Assembly: GCA_013298075.1 (NCBI GenBank)
Contig: JAAFJG010000012.1
Coordinates: 1 to 64,000, forward strand
Length of the DNA: 64,000 nt
DNA from: Cytophagales bacterium
GTDB lineage: Bacteria > Bacteroidota > Bacteroidia > Cytophagales > Microscillaceae
Direction of reading: 5' to 3'
Made by a program: the position numbers and the translations under genes. Positions 61,815 through 64,000 of the stretch are shown here, piece by piece; the first letter of the stretch is position 1; every line of letters starts with the position of its first letter. The notes beneath the pieces were generated by a model. That model was given only the letters and a program-made list of their open reading frames with translations. It searched no databases and was not told the DNA's origin.

Positions 61815-63113
61815 CTATTGACAATATTCTTCAATTCCTTCTTTGATAGCATGGAAAGTATGCAATAAAATTTCTTCATTTTCTTCTAATAAAGTAACTC
61901 TAAAACCTTCTAATTCAGAACAAAAAGAAGAAATTGGCACGACACAAACGCCTTTCGCACCCAACAAATAATATACAAAACGTTTATCAAAAGGCATTTC
62001 TTGGCTTGTCCATTCTTCGACCATTTTTTGAATAGATGGATTTTTGATTGCCATTGTTTGTCCTTTTTTTAATACATTTTTCTTAAAAATAATGGTATTA
62101 TAAAAAGCACCATACGTTTTATTAAATCTAATTTGTGGTAAATTTCCTAAAATATCAGCAATTACTTCGCTTCTTTTTCCAATTTTTTCGTTTACTTCTT
62201 GACGATAAGCCGCATATCTTTGGTCTTGCATAATTTTTGGAATTGCCATTTGAGGTAATTTCGTTGAGCAAACCTCGATCATTTTTGCGTTATCCAATGC
62301 TAAACAAAATTGGTTAAATTCCTCATCTTTTTCTCTGTTATAATATTCTAACCAACCACAACGAGAGCCAGGCCAAGGAAACTCTTTTGAAATTCCTTTC
62401 ATCGCAATCGCAGGCACATCTTCAATTACTTGTGCCAACGGAATTGCTTTGATACCATTATAAGTAATGTTCAAATAAATTTCATCACTAATCAAAAAAA
62501 GTCCAAATTCTTTAGCAATTTTGACAATTTTTTGTAATATTTCCAAAGGATATACCATTCCTGTAGGATTATCAGGGTTGATTATCAGAATACCAACCAC
62601 ATTTGGATTGTATTTTATTTTGTTATATAAATCATCAATATCAGGATACCAATGATTATCGGGGTCTAATTTATAAGTCAATGGCTCGTTTTTAGCGTGT
62701 GCTGCTTCCGCACTCGAATGGGTAGAATACGCAGGCGAAGGACCAATAACTCTCGAAGTTCGAGTAATAAATTGATACACTTTTGCTATGCCATCTCCCA
62801 ATCCATTCACAAAACAAATATCATTAGGCGTAATTTGAACGCCTTTTACTTGATTGTTTAACTCGGCTAAAAATTTTCTTGTTTCTAAAATTCCTTTCGA
62901 AGGACAATAACCATACGCCTCATTATCCATCGAAATTTCTGCAATAATTTCTTTTATCCACGCAGGCATTTGATGGTTTTTTTGGATTGGGTCGCCAATA
63001 TTTTCCCAAAAAATTTCTTGTCCTTGTGCTTGTATTAATTCTGCTTTTTTAACGATTTCACGAATTTCATAACTCAATTCGTTTGCTCCCGCACTTAATA
63101 ATCTTTGACGCAT
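61815..63113 (-). CDS. PLP-dependent aminotransferase (class I/II, AlaA-like)
   Basis: A 432-residue fold-type I aminotransferase. The PLP-binding region is visible: ILIINPDNPTG (substrate/PLP site), LFLISDEIYL (aspartate), MKGISKEFPWPGSRCGW with the Schiff-base lysine, and a downstream arginine block (EGFRVTLLEENEE) binding the carboxylate. The general plan is like alanine or aspartate aminotransferases. The exact amino acid cannot be fixed. Likely cytoplasmic and biosynthetic. Confidence 0.85.
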   Translation of the reverse strand: MRQRLLSAGANELSYEIREIVKKAELIQAQGQEIFWENIGDPIQKNHQMPAWIKEIIAEISMDNEAYGYCPSKGILETRKFLAELNNQVKGVQITPNDICFVNGLGDGIAKVYQFITRTSRVIGPSPAYSTHSSAEAAHAKNEPLTYKLDPDNHWYPDIDDLYNKIKYNPNVVGILIINPDNPTGMVYPLEILQKIVKIAKEFGLFLISDEIYLNITYNGIKAIPLAQVIEDVPAIAMKGISKEFPWPGSRCGWLEYYNREKDEEFNQFCLALDNAKMIEVCSTKLPQMAIPKIMQDQRYAAYRQEVNEKIGKRSEVIADILGNLPQIRFNKTYGAFYNTIIFKKNVLKKGQTMAIKNPSIQKMVEEWTSQEMPFDKRFVYYLLGAKGVCVVPISSFCSELEGFRVTLLEENEEILLHTFHAIKEGIEEYCQ

Positions 63114-63382
63114 TTTTTATTTATTTTTGTTTGTTTTTTGGTTTTATTTTTTGGTTTTATTTTTTGGTTTTTAGGTGATTATTGTATAAATAATTTTGTT
63201 TTACTATAAATAGAAATACTATTTATTTAAAAAATATAGTGAAATATTAATATGAGAAACATAAAATTTTGGCTAAAGCCAACGATTAAATTTTATATTA
63301 TCCTCCAGATAAATCTGGAGGCAATTCAAAAAATACATTTCAAAATATATATTTTCATTTTCAGCACAAACTTCGTAATAAC
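63114..63382. repeat. Intergenic region with dispersed repeat copy 3
   Basis: About 270 bases. A repeated GGTTTTATTTTTT run follows the aminotransferase start on the plus strand. The dispersed repeat at about 63230-63360 has the GGCTAAAGCC near-palindrome and the perfect CCTCCAGATAAATCTGGAGG hairpin, as near 15.3 kb. No gene is visible. Confidence 0.6.
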
Positions 63383-63979
63383 CTATTTTTTCATACCAAT
63401 AAAAACCATATAATCCCAAACTCCCAACAAACCTTTTCTCACTTGTGAAATTAAAGGCGTAAAATTTTGCTCCAAAATAGGCAATATATGTCCGTCTAAT
63501 TTTACGTGATTTCCTCTCATAAATTTTCTATAAAATTCAAAATTAGCATCATGAAAATCTACCACAGCCACTACGCCATGCTCGGTTAAATCTTTGGGAG
63601 TTTGATGTACTAATTCTTGCCATTGTGGATTTATCATCGTGAGTGCGTAAGAAAATAAAATGGCATCAAATTTTTTATCAAACTTGTTGCCTGCTCCATA
63701 AGGTTCTTCCAAAAGCGTAACTCTGTCTTCGTATTTTTCTAATTTCGTTTTAGCGATGTTCAACATATCACCTGAAACGTCCATTCCTGTCAATTTTGCG
63801 TTAGGATACATTTTGGCTAAGGCTTTTATGTTTGAGCCTGTGCCACAACCTACTTCTAAAATTTCGATAGGTTTGAATCTATCCAAAGGTAATTTTTTTA
63901 AGATAGCATTACGTCCAAATAAAAAACTCCAACGTGTTGCATCATATATTTTTGCTTGAAAAGCATAATAACTTTTCAT
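63383..63979 (-). CDS. Class I SAM-dependent methyltransferase, BtaB-like (5' end may be outside the window)
   Basis: At least 198 residues with the SAM-binding motif EVGCGTGSNIKALAKMYPNA, the acidic motif KLTGMDVSGDM and the post-motif FDAILFSYALTM. The N-terminal YAFQAKIYDATRWSFLFGRN resembles BtaB-type methyltransferases, which trimethylate the head group of betaine lipids; the partner btaA is not in the window. The frame is open upstream to the right edge (the preceding codons read QEGQVND), so residues before the ATG at 63979 may belong to the true protein. The family is firm; the substrate is a likeness only. Confidence 0.75.
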   Translation of the reverse strand: MKSYYAFQAKIYDATRWSFLFGRNAILKKLPLDRFKPIEILEVGCGTGSNIKALAKMYPNAKLTGMDVSGDMLNIAKTKLEKYEDRVTLLEEPYGAGNKFDKKFDAILFSYALTMINPQWQELVHQTPKDLTEHGVVAVVDFHDANFEFYRKFMRGNHVKLDGHILPILEQNFTPLISQVRKGLLGVWDYMVFIGMKK

Positions 63980-64000
63980 ATCGTTTACTTGCCCTTCTTG

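Noticed and set aside
1-64000. tRNA, rRNA or riboswitch genes
   Set aside because: No cloverleaf-like or ribosomal sequence and no recognisable riboswitch consensus was seen on either strand, although a dedicated covariance search was not possible.

Overview
The window looks like a chromosomal piece of a very AT-rich member of the Bacteroidota, probably Cytophagales-like. The reasons are the low GC content, the many TAnnTTTG promoter elements about 20-40 bases before start codons (for example TATATTTG, TAAATTTG and TATTTTTG), the near absence of Shine-Dalgarno sequences, and the mix of housekeeping genes (rfbB, mtaB, mrdA, panB, surE, mnmE, a Ppx/GppA phosphatase). I saw no rRNA, tRNA or CRISPR array.

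Layout. 1-2.1 kb: the 5' end of a gene cut by the left edge, a helix-hairpin-helix membrane protein and an RluA-type pseudouridine synthase. 2.2-12.5 kb, minus strand: a type III-A CRISPR-Cas block. In transcription order it holds a PD-(D/E)XK-like gene, a Csx1-type CARF-HEPN ribonuclease, an unknown 181-residue protein, two more PD-(D/E)XK-like genes, then cas10, csm2, csm3, csm4 and csm5. Cas10 keeps the GGDD cyclase motif but shows no HD nuclease motif, and cas1, cas2, cas6 and an array are absent. 12.9-19 kb: YggS, a PspA-like/TerD pair, a histidine kinase, rfbB and a sterol-desaturase-family hydroxylase.

19-31 kb is an accessory island. It holds four tandem AAA-ATPase/PD-(D/E)XK fusion genes that are mosaics of each other, with gene-tail relics on both sides; a TPR histidine kinase; and three tandem copies of the same small PD-(D/E)XK-like family seen in the CRISPR block. 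The last 5 kb lies between two copies of the mtaB promoter and start region. 31-37.3 kb: mtaB, a serine hydrolase, an OmpA protein flanked by inverted copies of a miniature transposon-like element, and two unknown genes.

37.6-43.2 kb: an overlapping two-gene module. The first protein combines a cold-shock-like fold, TPR-like helices, a beta-sandwich and a P-loop NTPase. The second is a P-loop NTPase with a C-terminal RX4H motif typical of HEPN ribonucleases. I consider this module and the CRISPR block the best candidates for undescribed conflict systems. 43.4-49.5 kb is mostly housekeeping (mrdA, panB, macrodomain, phosphoglucomutase-like, surE, D-2-hydroxyacid dehydrogenase). 49.5-54.5 kb holds a single-chain type IIG-like restriction-modification enzyme and an orphan HTH gene inserted between duplicated start regions of an unknown gene. 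54.5-64 kb: mnmE, a YgjP-like peptidase, a VWA lipoprotein, a YiaA/B protein, a Ppx/GppA phosphatase, an HlyD-type adaptor, an aminotransferase and a BtaB-like methyltransferase.

How the parts may work together: the Csm complex would recognise and cut target RNA while Cas10 makes cyclic oligoadenylate that switches on Csx1. The co-directional PD-(D/E)XK-like genes would add DNA or RNA cleavage, though that role is inferred only from position and motif. The many paralogous nuclease-like genes, gene-conversion traces and miniature transposon-like repeats suggest rapid local turnover of defence-type genes.
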